From Chrysomallon squamiferum (lineage: Eukaryota; Mollusca; Gastropoda; Neomphalida; Peltospiridae): 64,000 nt of DNA. Under the pieces are notes generated by a model. The model searched no databases. It saw only the letters and a program-made list of their open reading frames with translations, and was not told the origin of the DNA. Shown here piece after piece: positions 26,111 to 38,774 of this stretch. The DNA is taken from positions 14,613,288-14,677,287 of the forward strand of contig CM022673.1 of the NCBI GenBank assembly GCA_012295275.1, read 5' to 3'. Numbering within the stretch: position 1 is the first letter of the stretch; each line of letters starts with the position of its first letter. Position numbers and translations under genes: made by a program.

Positions 26111-27185
26111 TTAGTGTATAACCTTCCTTTTTTTTTTTTTTTTTTTACGAAATATCGATATTTGTAAATAAAAACATTACAAAAACAGTTATTAAATTAA
26201 ACCATTACATTAATTAAAACATTCCTTCGACAAAAAAATACATTTTTTCAACATAGATACACTACTTCGAACTATTAAAACAATTTTTTGGCACGTGGAG
26301 ATTACTCTGAAAAGTATCAAATCGACATAAAAACGACATCGATAGTAAAAATTACATCATCATAAATACAGTATTCGACTGAATCATTGGAAAGAAATAA
26401 ACGTCAAATATGTGTTTTTATTAAACTTAAAATATTCAATTTTTTGCGGAAGCAGGTCATGAGTATACTAAGAGATAATGTGTTATATTTGTTTGTCGTT
26501 AATATTGAATTTCTATTCCCCGCATGCTGCATGATGTTTTAAAAGTAAACACAATAGTAATGATAGCAAAACAAAATGTGACAAAAATCCATTTGTCTAG
26601 TGTTATTTTATTTCAAACTGAAAAACGTAAATAAATAAAATATAATTTTGTTTTAGTCAAATGTTTATGCTCTTTGGAAATATTTAATTATAAAACGCAG
26701 ACTTTTTTTTTTTTTTTTTTTTCGTTAATGAGGTTATTGAATTTCTAGAAATAAATAAATAAATAACAAAAACAACAATAGTAACAACAACCATAACAAC
26801 AACAACAACAACAATAGTAATAATAATAATAATAATTATAATAATAATAATAATAATTTTAAAAAGAAAAAATTGAACAAACAATTCTCGTTTGAGGTAG
26901 TAAAATTTAATTTAAAAACACGAAAACAAATATTTGTGTGTATTTGTGTGTGTGTGTATTTTGTGTGTGTGTGTGTATTTCTCGACATACGTAAATACAC
27001 ACTGAGTCTTTGTATGTCTGAATCAGCATGGTTATTCACTGATTAGCTGCAAGTGATTTTTTTTTTTTATAAAGTTTCTTGTACTTTACAGGTCAGGACA
27101 TATCTCAGAGTTTGATAAAACACAGAGAAGTTTTGTTCTTTCTGTGTTATTTATGATTTGTACATATATTCATACGAATTCAAAT
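26111..27185. other. Intergenic, poly-T and AAC/AAT tracts
   Basis: Poly-T at about 26129-26147 and 26704-26722, AAC/AAT-type repeats at 26755-26860, TG repeats near 26935-26980. No gene. Confidence 0.6.
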
Positions 27186-27690
27186 ACGTTTGTATTTGTA
27201 TAATGTGTTCATAATTGCATATGTGTGTTCATACCTGTTTTTATGTGTTCATACATGTATATATATATATCGAATCATACTTGTACTTAATTATTGTTCA
27301 AATTTGTATATCAGTGTTCATACCTGCATATATGTATCCATATTTGTATATATTTATTGTTTTATATTTTTGTTCTTTTTGCTCTATGTTTCTTCATACT
27401 TTTATATTTGTATTCATACATTTGAATTTTTTGATTTATGCGTTTATATGTGTTGATATCTATGTATTATGTGTTCAAACCTCTGTATATATTTCACACA
27501 TGTATGTCTATGTGTCTGTTTTAATACGTATCCATGTATTCATACTTACATTTTTATCAGATTTGTATATTATAGTGATCACGCATGCGTTCATAATTGT
27601 ACATTTTTCATACTTTGCACTGGTGTGATAGCATTCGCACATTAAATTGTTCATATTTGAAATGTTCATATTTGTATATCAAATTGATGG
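27186..27690. repeat. Degenerate minisatellite with TGTTCATACCTGTATA core
   Basis: 'TGTGTTCATACCTG' and 'TTCATATTTGTATAT' recur about every 20-30 bp across 500 bp. Overlapping Tyr/Ile/Cys-rich frames (27190-27628) come from this repeat. Confidence 0.8.
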
Positions 27691-27716
27691 TACATGTGTG
27701 TGCGTGCGTTTATAAG

Positions 27717-27735
27717 AGGGAGGGGGGGAGGGAGG

Positions 27736-27833
<98 letters not shown>

Positions 27834-27842
27834 AGAGAGAGA
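27717..27842. repeat. (GGGA)n then (AG)n microsatellite
   Basis: G-rich GGGAGG repeats (27717-27740) lead into (AG)n at 27741-27842 with one interruption near 27830. Confidence 0.97.
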
Positions 27843-28649
27843 AACATCACTCAGACTGTACACAGAAGTAATCACAATGAAATATTATCATTCATTGTTT
27901 GTGTTACAAACGTGTAATGAAATCTCCGCACTAAATCTTTGTCTGAAACATTAATTACGTTCAGGCACGAGACTCATCCATTAATCAATCACTACGACGA
28001 TTTATAAAAAAGAAAATTAAAAAAATGAAAATCCTCAAACGTGTTTTAAATTCGTAGGCGTGAAATTAAAGCGTTAATTAATCAGACTTTCTGCCAAAGC
28101 TGTTAATGCGTGAGTCACGTATCCTGCGTGATTACAAATACAAGTATCTAAATAAGTTACTGTTATAAAGATGGCATAATGTGAATGAAACAGACACACT
28201 TACGTCTAATACAAGTGTATGAATAACAGATAAATAATCAAGGAAAATAAATAAAGTTGTCAAATAGGTGTGAAATATACCAATATTAAAATTGGAAAAA
28301 AGCAACAGGTATTTTTTATTATATAGATTCCATAAAATAAATAATTAGAACAAAAAAAAATGAAATAATTTCAAGAAAGGTTTTTCACTTTGAGTCTCCA
28401 AATTCCAGCCATGGTTCTACTGAAATTCATCTTAAAAAAAATAGCCTAGTAAGAGAAAACTGACAATATTCTTTATTTTGATATTACTTTAATACTTTTA
28501 GATGATCTAACTATGACTTCATCAATTGTTAACAAAAACGATATTATATTTCAAAGTATTTTGTAATTTTCTACAGTTTAAAGAATCAGTTTAAACGACT
28601 AAGTATATCAGTCTGGTCACTGTTACACAAAAATAATAACAAACAATCG
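27843..28649. other. Intergenic, no gene seen
   Basis: AT-rich unique sequence with no frame or splice pattern that I can support. Confidence 0.5.
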
Positions 28650-30200
28650 AATTCATAATATAATAAAGGAAAATGTTTCTGTTTTTAAACATCTTGCTGA
28701 GTTAAAGATTGCTCGCAATGTCTGAAATGACTGGAAAGTTAGAATGAAGGATGATTTCTCTTGGAAACGTTCACTTGATGGATTACGGAAACTTGAGCGG
28801 AGTCTGTACAGAATCACGTGCACCGCGAGTTCATTCATCGAGCATGAAGCACGACGAAGTCGTCTTTACAAACGTGTGTCTGCCTCATCTCGTCTGCTTC
28901 CTCCACACAATGTTAAACTATATTACATCTTTTTTACAACTGCTCCCTTTGTAATTGGCATGCACGGTGTTTGGCGCTTTTATTGATACTTGCTAGGAAC
29001 TTTATCTAAGATAATTTATTGAGAGATCCCCGGAGTGTCTTCGTTTCAGTATTGTGAGCATTTCAATAGATGGACGGCCATGGGAACGCCATTTTTCTCG
29101 TCAGAGATAACGTGCTTGTTTACAATAATGAAAGGGATTTGAGCAAGAAAATTGGACGGAAACGTCATGCAAAGAACCCAATAATTCATCTTGTAGAACG
29201 CAGACTTATTTCGTCAAAAGGCCACGACAAGCTTTTTAATCTTTAAATGATGAAAACGTCAAAACTTGAACGCAAGGTGTCGTGGCAGAATCGTGTGCTT
29301 GCAGGTTGGCCGGCCGTGGCGAGTTTTGTCACGCACGTAATGAATCTATAATTGCTAGTAGCTCGCAGGCCTGGCTCTTAGTCCCGGCTCAAACAAATAT
29401 TTGCATAGAAGAAACATTCGACCACTTTCTGCTTAACACTCTGAAAATTGCTGAAAATCATGAAGGGGGGGTCGACTGATGGGCGGGACATATTGACGCT
29501 AAGTGGGGGGTCATGTTGACATTGAACTTTTAGACATGGCCGTGGAAACTCTTAAAACAGAAGGTGGCTCGTTACAGTATCGCTTCTGGAAGACAATCGA
29601 TTGTTCTCCACTTTGACACAAAAAACAATCTGCCTACCCTTAATGTCGCCATTTTTATTACTTCGTGCAAGAAAAGAAAAGTGCGTTGTATGTTTATGTG
29701 AGAGTAGACGCTTGGAAAGAACTGTTCTGTGCTAAATTCAATAGATGTAAGCAATTACCACAAACCAAATGAGATTGTCTTTTATAGGTTTACGTTCTCA
29801 AAGTGTTTCTCTCTTTGACACCTCGCTGCAAAAATAATTTTATCTCGTCACGTCTCAGATATTATCATTCCTGAAACAGATTCTACATGATTGAAACACT
29901 GTCTGGTATTTACAAGACATTTCATATACACTGTCTACAAAATCTATCTTCAGACACTGACATCTACAACACACTCTGCAGTGTAAATATTACCAGTGTC
30001 CTCTCTGACAGTAATATATCACGCTTCGTTTCGTTTCGCAGATGTTGTGGAGCCAGTTTTGAGACCTTCTGCATTAACACTGATAATTACACATTTTCCA
30101 ATACAGTGGACGCCAGCGTTCAGATTAAAAACAATTTGAAAACAATCTGGTCGTCATTGTTTCTGTTTATCATAATAGAATAACCTGGAATAACAAAATA
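28650..30200. other. Longest non-repetitive intergenic block
   Basis: About 1.5 kb almost free of simple repeats, with normal CpG and mixed base composition. It holds several short frames (for example 98 residues at 29887-30183) without recognisable domains, plus GCCAT-type words near 29090 and 29650. A conserved non-coding element or an unrecognised exon are both possible. Confidence 0.4.
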
Positions 30201-31290
30201 TTCTACAACACCAGCTGAACAAAACTTGACAACACAATGCGTATTTCCATTTCCTTCACTCTGTATACTAGAATGGCTTAAAGTTTGTTTTATTCATCTG
30301 TGATCTTCGTTTTTGATAGCGATACAAGAACACGTGATCCGCTGAATACTTGTTTATTTGTACCATGGTTAAATTTCTATCATCAGATATTTTAATGAAA
30401 CAGATGTTATTTCAGGTATATATATTACACACACACACACACAGTAGCAACCAGTGAACGAAAACGCATACATTAATCTTTGACAACCATTCGTAAAACA
30501 CAGGCTGGAACGAACAGTTATTTATTTAGGTTCTCACAGGAGGACTGAACTCGCGACCTAGCATGTCTTTTTATTGTGCTCTCGCGACTGTGCTGCAAGC
30601 TCTTTTATTATTTGTGAAAGAGAAGAGTGTAAAGACTCATCCTGTGTAAATCGTGCTGTTATGTTTTCGTGTGTAAACTTTTCTGTAATAATAATAAAAT
30701 ATAAACAGTTCAGTTATGATGGAAAATATGAAATACTTTAAAGTTTGCCTCTATCTTGTTTAATTCTTCGTTTAGTAGTCTCTAAATTAATACCAAGTTT
30801 TACTGTCAGAGTTCCTTTTTTGTTTTCTCTCAATTTTCTAAACAATAAATTTTAATGTTCGTTGGGGACAGATAAAACGCGGAAGAAATTATCTTTTCTT
30901 TTACAAAAAACGAAGTTAAATCATAAAGCTTGATTCGAGTTATTGAACAATAGCTGTTTCTGTACTTTACACTCACACGCCTTCAATTAAATATTTTAGA
31001 AGAACAAAAAAATAAAAGAAGAACTGGTTAATAGACATAGCTAAAAATGGAAAAAGAAAACGTATCTTAAAACGTTATCGACAGTTATCGCCCCTGCAGT
31101 TATGACGTTAGCTTATGGAAACTAAAATCTATTCATGACAGTTCACCGACTTACTCTTCTTTTCTTCAACTTCATTAGTCACGTAAGCGTTCTTGTCTGT
31201 GTTAAAATGTATATTTTAAATTTTACTGCCAGATCATTATAATATGTATTTCGTATTATTATAATTTTATTTCATTTTTTTAATTATGTT
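30201..31290. other. Intergenic, possible SINE relic
   Basis: A (CA)8 lies near 30429. On the minus strand near 30535-30600, 'GTCGCGAGTTCAGTCC' loosely resembles a tRNA B box with an A-box-like word about 50 bases before it, perhaps a decayed tRNA-derived SINE. Weak evidence. Confidence 0.3.
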
Positions 31291-31314
31291 TTTTAATTTA
31301 TTTATACATTTATT

Positions 31315-31372
<58 letters not shown>

Positions 31373-31380
31373 TTCTTCTT
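31291..31380. repeat. TTTA then (TTA)n microsatellite
   Basis: TTTA repeats run into (TTA)n at about 31322-31370. Confidence 0.93.
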
Positions 31381-31739
31381 TTTTTTATGGTCATTATCGT
31401 AATCATCTTTTTTCTTTTTTGTTTTCCTTCTACCGTCAGCCCGCACTGATTGTACAACATTATGTTTTCTAACGTTACAAGTGACGAATGTTCGTGGGTA
31501 GACTGAAATGTGTTTGTAGATTATAGCGGTTTACGCACATTAATCACAATGAGAGAAAACAAAAAGTTTTAAGCTCGTCGTAAAGTCTGCTGGTTACAAC
31601 GACGAAGTTAGTTGTTCTACAGCTGCAGAATAAAGCTTTGTTTACGACGACTGTGATTCAAAGGTTCGGGCAATCTTGCGCTGTAATCTGCAGATCATGA
31701 TAAAACTGCAATATTTCAATTTTTCCGAGTAATCACATT

Positions 31740-32010
31740 TGTAGCAAGTATAAACATCTTGCTCCAAGACGTGATGCGGCGCAGACTCGCGGCATTTCTA
31801 CGGCGTACGGACTAACAAGTGTTTATGAAGTAAATATTGTCTCGCGAGATTTCACATGTCGGAGTTAACGTCCCTGGATAATCGAAATTATACGGAGGCC
31901 GCCATAATAACTGTTTATTGATAAGATCGTTTTCTCAATGATTAGTTGTAATACAGTTAACGCTTTGTGTTGTTTTCTTCTTCAGTCGAGGTGACCTACC
32001 GGTGACCTTT
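31740..32010. promoter_or_regulatory. CpG-rich non-repetitive element with TCTCGCGAGA
   Basis: Locally dense CpG, with TCTCGCGAGA at 31840-31849 and GGCCGCCATAAT near 31897. It is the only other copy of the ten-base palindrome found upstream of the receptor. It may be a distal enhancer or the start of an unannotated transcript; no coding exon is seen. Confidence 0.35.
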
Positions 32011-32379
32011 TGTCCTCTTCTCCACTTAAACAATTTTGACATTACAGTAACAAGAGTCGCTGCGCTCCGATACTACATTGTCAGCTGACACAAAAATCCG
32101 CTACACCGCTTCGTAAAGCCTCGATTTCGTTTTAACTTGTTTTTATGAAAAATGTCTATTTTACAGAACAGAGATGATTTGATTGCCGTTATTTTATCTG
32201 CCCATTAATTTCTTCCTCCACTTTCACTGAAACGAATAAAACTAAATTATACGATTGAACCGTAACATGACGTCACTGTATGCACACGCAGTCTCCATAG
32301 TTACAGATAGCAGTTAACCGAATAGACATAATCATTAAAATTCACTCTATTTAATATACAAAAGTACAAATTTATCTTT

Positions 32380-32383
32380 TTAA

Positions 32384-32422
<39 letters not shown>

Positions 32423-32513
32423 CAAGAAAATAAAATATAATAATAAATAAAATTACAGGAAAGAAGAGGCTGAAAGCAAAAATCAATGGAAGAATTTTAT
32501 TTTTTGAAATTTT

Positions 32514-32546
<33 letters not shown>

Positions 32547-32589
32547 GAAGACGAACATTTATTTAGAAGTAAGAATCAATTTTATTTTT

Positions 32590-32632
<43 letters not shown>

Positions 32633-32793
32633 CTCATCTTGCTCTCTCTATCTATCTATTTACATTTTTTTCATTTATTTTTATCCTTTTACTAATTATT
32701 GATTTTTATTTATTTTCATACTTTCATAATTTTCAGTGATCAATTTATTTCTTCTTATTTCATAGTTTACATTTCTATATAATAATAATAATA

Positions 32794-32856
<63 letters not shown>

Positions 32857-33306
32857 TTAATTTTATTTGTTTTAATTTACATTTCTCCACACTAAGTAAC
32901 TACCAACCGATCCTCTGACATTTAAACATCTGTTTAAATTTGTGAGACGAAGTTTCGCTAATAGAACAATTTAAAAAGTGTTAAAACATCTCCAGTGAAC
33001 ACTTTACAGCTCTGTGTAGATTTTTTTCGATTCCTGCAAATTGATTTTCTGAGAGCCTTTCAGCGTACGCAGAACTTTGTTTACTGAGCGGAGCAACACA
33101 GAAAGAAATTACAAAGTCACCGTTTCTTGTTGAGCAGAGATCTTTGTGATTGTCACACACATCACAGAAAAAAAAAGTGAAAAAAAATAAAACGTTTTAT
33201 TTCTTGTCATACATCTCCAAGATCTGTCAAGTAATTTATTTCTATCACCACTTTTTATTATTATTGTTGTAATTGTGTGTGTTCTTTCTTTCTTTCTTTT
33301 TTTCAA

Positions 33307-33366
<60 letters not shown>

Positions 33367-33522
33367 GAAAAAGATTCATAGAAAGATAAGAAGAATGTAA
33401 CTTCATTTTTTTTTTTTTTTTTTTTTAAATTCAGTAACTAAACTCACTGATTCGACTCGAGGTTTCCAAGGCAGACAATTCTGTTTTGAAATAACACGCG
33501 TTACCAAGAACAAAATTATTAT

Positions 33523-33561
<39 letters not shown>

Positions 33562-33621
33562 CCATCTTGAAAGCCGGGGAATTGTATAAAAAACAAAACA
33601 AAAAAAAAAAAAACATTTGGA

Positions 33622-33684
<63 letters not shown>

Positions 33685-33690
33685 CGTGTT
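32380..33690. repeat. Cluster of poly-T, (TCTA)n and (ATT)n tracts
   Basis: Poly-T at about 32386-32422, 32516-32545, 33318-33366, 33405-33426 and 33525-33560; (TCTA)n at 32588-32632; (ATT)n at 32790-32856 and 33624-33683. Short Lys- or Tyr-rich frames are artefacts. Assembly errors are likely in such DNA. Confidence 0.93.
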
Positions 33691-33800
33691 ATATTAATAT
33701 TGGAAACTCTTTGTCTGTAGCTTTCTGTCGTGGAACAATTTCTTGTCCGTTGATTTGTCCCATTTTATTATTAGTAAAGAATGATTGAAAGTTATAATAT

Positions 33801-33833
33801 AAAGCATATTTATATTATTTATAAATATGCTTT
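33801..33833. repeat. Perfect 14-bp stem hairpin
   Basis: AAAGCATATTTATA (33801-33814) is the exact reverse complement of 33820-33833, leaving a 5-nt loop. AT-rich but compact. Confidence 0.92.
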
Positions 33834-34194
33834 AACAATGAACAGACGTGTCAATAATTTGAAAATATATATATAAAAAAAACAAAAACAGGTCGACTGT
33901 TTGTACGTACCAGTACATTTTAGACAACTCGTCGATATTCGAGCTTGAACAACGAACTGCGCCAGAGTGAAAAGAGTGCCTCGGATCTAAGTGTTTATAC
34001 ATGTACTCATTGTTAAATGGAATTTCATTAAGGGCGGAGATGGCTGAGGTCAGTAGGGGGTCTAGCTGTGAATATCATTGACTTGGTTTTTCATACACTG
34101 AAATCTACTTACTTACAGCTGATCGGTTTGTTTCTCGCTCAGAGTGAAAATAGTCGGTTTGATCTCTGACGTGAAGCTGTGTGGTCTGTTTGTG
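33834..34194. other. Intergenic, no gene seen
   Basis: Unique CpG-containing sequence. 'GATGGCTGAGGTCAGTAGG' near 34037 loosely recalls a tRNA A box, but no matching B box follows. Confidence 0.4.
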
Positions 34195-34500
34195 TGGCTC
34201 AACTGTGTTGTTGCTGCTGCTGTGAGGTTGTAGTGCATGGTTGAAGTGTTGTTTGAATGTTGGTTCTTGTGTGGTTGTAGCTGAGTGTTGCAGTTGTATG
34301 GCAGAAGTGTTGTGTGGTTGCAGTTGTTTGGTTTAAGTGTGTGACTGTGGTTGTAATGCTTGGTTGAAATGTATGGTTGTAACTGTATGGTTGAAGTGTT
34401 GTATGGTTGTCGCTGCATCGTTGAAGTATATGGTTGTAGTTGTTGAAGTGTTGTGTGGTCGTAGTTATATGGTTGAAGTGTGTTGTTGCTCTAGTAGAGT
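34195..34500. repeat. Degenerate minisatellite with TATGGTTGAAGTGTTG core
   Basis: About nine units of 25-33 bp containing 'GTTGTATGGTTGAAGTGTTG'. Frames on both strands (34113-34612) are repeat-encoded. Confidence 0.85.
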
Positions 34501-35760
34501 TAACATCAGCTTTTGTTGTACTAAAAGTACTATAAGTAGTAGTAGTGGTAGTCTTAGTTGTAGTAATAGTAATAACGATTTTAGATTAGTAATAGTAGTG
34601 GTAGCTATATAGTAGCAACAGCAGTAATTATAGCAGCAGTAGCAGTATTTATTTACTTATTCATTTATTCTAATTTAATCCATTATTTTATATTTATTTT
34701 TTTTTAATTTTAATTTGCGATGTTATTAAAATAAAAAATGATTTCATTAAGAATTTTCAGATGAATAGAAAAACTTTGAAAAGTCAGAGAACACAAAACT
34801 ATTGATTTCTGATTAAGTTAAATTTCAAAACAAATCGTTTTTATTTTTTTCTCTCAAATTCCTTAATATTTTAGTTAAAAAAAAAACTAAAATAAAAATA
34901 AAAAAAATTAAATTAAATTAAATAAATAAATAAAAAGTAAAATAAAATTAAAACATTCTTTACAAATATTTTTTTCTTTATCTCATTTCATCTTTGAATC
35001 ACTGTGTGTCAATTTGGACTGTAGACAGGATGTACTAAAAAAAACAAACTGTAGTTTAATTTAGAGGGAGTTAGAAAAATATCCGTCAAATGGGGTGTTT
35101 CTGTTTTTAACCCTAGTTTACTCCACGTGTGTTATAAAACGTCGTAGAGTTATCGTTCCTGTCAGCAGCGTTGAAATGGTGATAATAAAAATGTCACAGA
35201 CCAAATTAATCTGCACTTCTTGATAAAGTGCAAAAAGAAAACAAGCAATTACTTAAGTGCTATTTGAAGTTTATACTCGACTCTGAGATAAAGAGGGAAG
35301 TTTTAAGATACAAGATTTTTTTGAAGAAATAATACGTTCAGCTGTCGTTTCTCTCTGCAGGATAATTTACCAATTGACTGCTAAATGAAAATCCATGTAC
35401 AGTTAAAGAGCAACACGTTTCTATAAAACACGAAAATTTCATTTACAAATATAATTTTACAAACAAGTAAACAACAAAACACAGTGAAATGTGTGTATGC
35501 ATGGCCGTAACTACATTGAGGCAAATGAGTCAAATGCCTCATGCCGAACTTGACGATGTTTTTATTTTTATTAGTATTATTTATATTTATATACAAAGAT
35601 TTTATTTTTAAAAATATAAATCTCTATTCCGATAGAATCGATATCCACTGAATGAATTCGTTTATGTCTACGGTTACCATCTGAAGTCTACCGACATCGT
35701 TGCGATCATGACTAATCGGAGCGGGGCGATTGTTTTTGCCTCATTTCAAAAAGAGTCTAG
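34501..35760. other. Intergenic, AGT and AAAT repeats, no gene
   Basis: AGTAGT-type repeats at 34520-34650, AAAT/ATTAA repeats at 34880-34950, then unique AT-rich sequence. No exon is supported. Confidence 0.5.
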
Positions 35761-36040
35761 TTACGACCATGTATGTACGTATGTATTTTTAGTATATATG
35801 GTTGTCCGTATGCATGAGTGTATATATGTTTGTATAAGCGTTTGTACGTATTATGGTTTTATGTTTATAAGTTGTATGTACATTTTTGTATACATGTATG
35901 TGTGAGTGTATAGATATAGAGATATATAGAGAGACAGAGAGATAGACAGACAGATACATATATAATGTGCATGGTATATATGTATGTATGTATGACTGTG
36001 TGTGTGTATGTGTGTGTGTGTCTGTGTGTTAGTAAGCATG
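35761..36040. repeat. TATG/TG and GATA-type repeats
   Basis: Degenerate GTATGTA words, ATAGAGAGACAG repeats (35910-35960) and TG repeats (35995-36030). Confidence 0.8.
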
Positions 36041-37554
36041 AATGAATTTATGTATTCACAACATAATAAAATTAACTATTACTTTGAAGATATTTATCAG
36101 ATTACTGTATTTATTATAAAATATCTGTGTGTGCTCTTTGTTAAATGTATTTCCATTACTGACAAAACTCGTTATCTCTGAGAACAAACCACAAATATTC
36201 TGCACAGACAGAGTCGATAATCGAATTAATGCAATATTTTACAGACTTTTCGATTAATGACTGTTCAATACAGTTTTATATTAACTGTTATTTGTTTGTA
36301 AAGACATAATAGAGTCGTGATGTAGCAGAAATGGAGACAGCATTAGTAGTACGTGTCATTACAAAAAATAATCTCTGTTTTAAATTTCATTGACAAAGTG
36401 TGATGTAATAAACGAATAATTTCGGAATGTTGAAAATTTAGTATCAGTTTTTATTTATTAATTGATTTATCTATTTCTTTGTATTTTTTATTTTTATTGT
36501 TATTATTATTTTTTTTATTATTATGCTGGGGTTTTTATTTGGGGGGGTAATTTATTTGTTTCTTTGTTAGTTTTAGTTTGTTTGTTTGTTTAATATATAT
36601 ATTTTTTTATTTATCTAGCTATGTGTCTATTTATCTATCTATTTACTTAATATTTTGCTTTAAAAAAAAAAAAAAAAAAAAAAATAGGTAAATAAAATAA
36701 ACACAGTTTGGAGATAAGTTGTTTCCTGTTTCACAGAAATGAATAAAATTAACTTACTGAAAACATTCGTTAATGTAATGATGTTCTGAACCTAAAATTA
36801 AACAAATATCTCTTCATTCATTCATTCATTATTTCAACCACTCATTCTTTCTTTCACTCATTCATTCATTCGGTTAAACCTAATCAATCATAGAAATAAA
36901 AAAAAAAAAAATAAAAAATTAATTATTTCAGATCTGACGTTTTGTTTACATTATGATCAACACAGTTTATAGAGATTATTATAAACTAAAAAAAAATATT
37001 GATCAGAAAAAAAAACGAAAGATGGAAGGATAAAAAAGTGAAAGAAGAAATCTCTATTAAAACTGCCAAGCTGGTGATGTGTTTGTGAAATCTCGTCAGT
37101 TCTCACGATGATGCCGTTGACTTATTAAATTCTGTTTTGACAATTCTTCTTTATTCCGAGAAATAATTTTACCAAAAAAAAAAAAAAAAACCCAACAATC
37201 AACCAAAAAGAACCCCCAAATTTATCAATATTTATTAATAATGTTTTTTTATGTTAGGAGTCGCATTAATAAAAAAAAGTTTAAAAAAATTTGTAATAAT
37301 CAAACTTTCATAGACATTTTTCGAAACATAACACAGAAACACTCTCGTGTTTTGTGCGAGTTTGGTTTTGTTGTTTATTTGTTTTCTTTGTTTTCTGTTT
37401 TTTTTTTTTTTTTTTTTTTTTGTTGTTGATATTGGTGTTGCTTTGTAGCTCTTTGGGTTTCTTTTTTATTGTTTCTTTTTTCTTCTTTTTTTTTTGCACA
37501 AGGAAAAAAGAAGAAGAATTAGCACCATTTCTAAAATAACATGTCTACTGTAAA
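36041..37554. other. Intergenic, poly-A/T and CATT tracts, no gene
   Basis: Poly-A near 36662-36684 and 36898-36911, (CATT)n at 36813-36870, poly-T near 37400-37420. No gene found. Confidence 0.55.
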
Positions 37555-38075
37555 TATCTAGTACTATTATTACTACTATAATCACTACTACTACTTCTAT
37601 TATTCTACAAGTATCACTAGTAATAGTAGTACCACTACTATAACCACCAGCACCACCACCATTACTGCTGCAACTACAGCTTCTACAACTGTCCTGCCAT
37701 TACTAACTACATTTACGCTCATTAATACTTCTACTAATACTTCTTCTGTTCTAATTACTACTACTTCTGCTATTACTACAACTATTACAGTTGAACTGTA
37801 ACTACAATTACTACAACTACTTCTATTACTATAGTCAGCACTGCGGCTAAAACAGCTACAGACACTATCACTTCTACTTATATTACTACTATTGCTCTTA
37901 TTACTATTGTCACCGATGCAACTGAGAAAACTACAAACACTACTTACTTATACTATCACTACTTCTAGAACCACTATTACTAGAACTACTTCTATTACTG
38001 TTGTCACCAACGCTGCTAATACAGCTACAATCACTATTACTTCTACTAAAGATACTACTGTTTCCTACTGTTAAT
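37555..38075. repeat. Degenerate ACT/ATT trinucleotide region with longer repeats
   Basis: 520 bp of ACT, ATT, TCT and ACA triplets. A longer word recurs: 'GCTAAAACAGCTACA' near 37853 and 'GCTAATACAGCTACA' near 38015. Thr/Ile/Ser-rich frames here are low-complexity artefacts. Confidence 0.85.
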
Positions 38076-38684
38076 ATTCTATAACATAGCGACATAAAAG
38101 CTGTTACTTGAAGTACAATTGCTAACAATAAAATCAAAAAAAAAAAAATTAAATCTATTCCACAACATCGTAATGAAAAATGAAAGATTTTGAAATTAAC
38201 TTTATGAGGATAAAAAAAAAAAAAAAAAAAAAAAAAACAACAATGTAATACGCAATATAATTCATTAAAATTTCAGACTGAGAACATTTTATCTGTTACG
38301 TGCATCTGCTAATCTTCTGGCATTAGTCTTTGAATCGATATGTTTGAAAATTGTGTAATTTTATTTTTATTTTTTTTTTTTTTTTATACCAGTAAAACCC
38401 GATATAAATAGATAATTTAAAAGAAAATATAAAAACTGTGGAAAATGAAGATTTATTCAACAATCAAATAAAATGACTGATTTTTTAAAAAAAAAATTAT
38501 TTGGTATATTTTTTGATGAATATTGTTTTCAGTAGATTAATTGGTTGTGTCAAACTGACGAGTTGAAAGATAATTTCTTATAAAGTGAATTTCTTTCTTA
38601 GTCACAATTGTATCTGCTTCATTTACACTTTCAAAAAAATAATTAAACAGAACAAAAATTCGACATGTCATTTCAGTATATTTT

Positions 38685-38687
<3 letters not shown>
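38076..38687. other. Intergenic, poly-A and poly-T, no gene
   Basis: Poly-A at about 38211-38237 and poly-T near 38368-38386 in AT-rich sequence. Confidence 0.6.

Positions 38688-38771
<84 letters not shown>
38688..38771. repeat. (AG)n microsatellite
   Basis: Pure AG run of 84 bp, the rightmost long AG/CT tract before the ADAM gene. Confidence 0.97.

Positions 38772-38774
<3 letters not shown>

Noticed and set aside
29887-30183. 98-residue frame in the repeat-free block
   Set aside because: No domain, no codon bias that I can judge and no splice partner; kept only as part of the block description.
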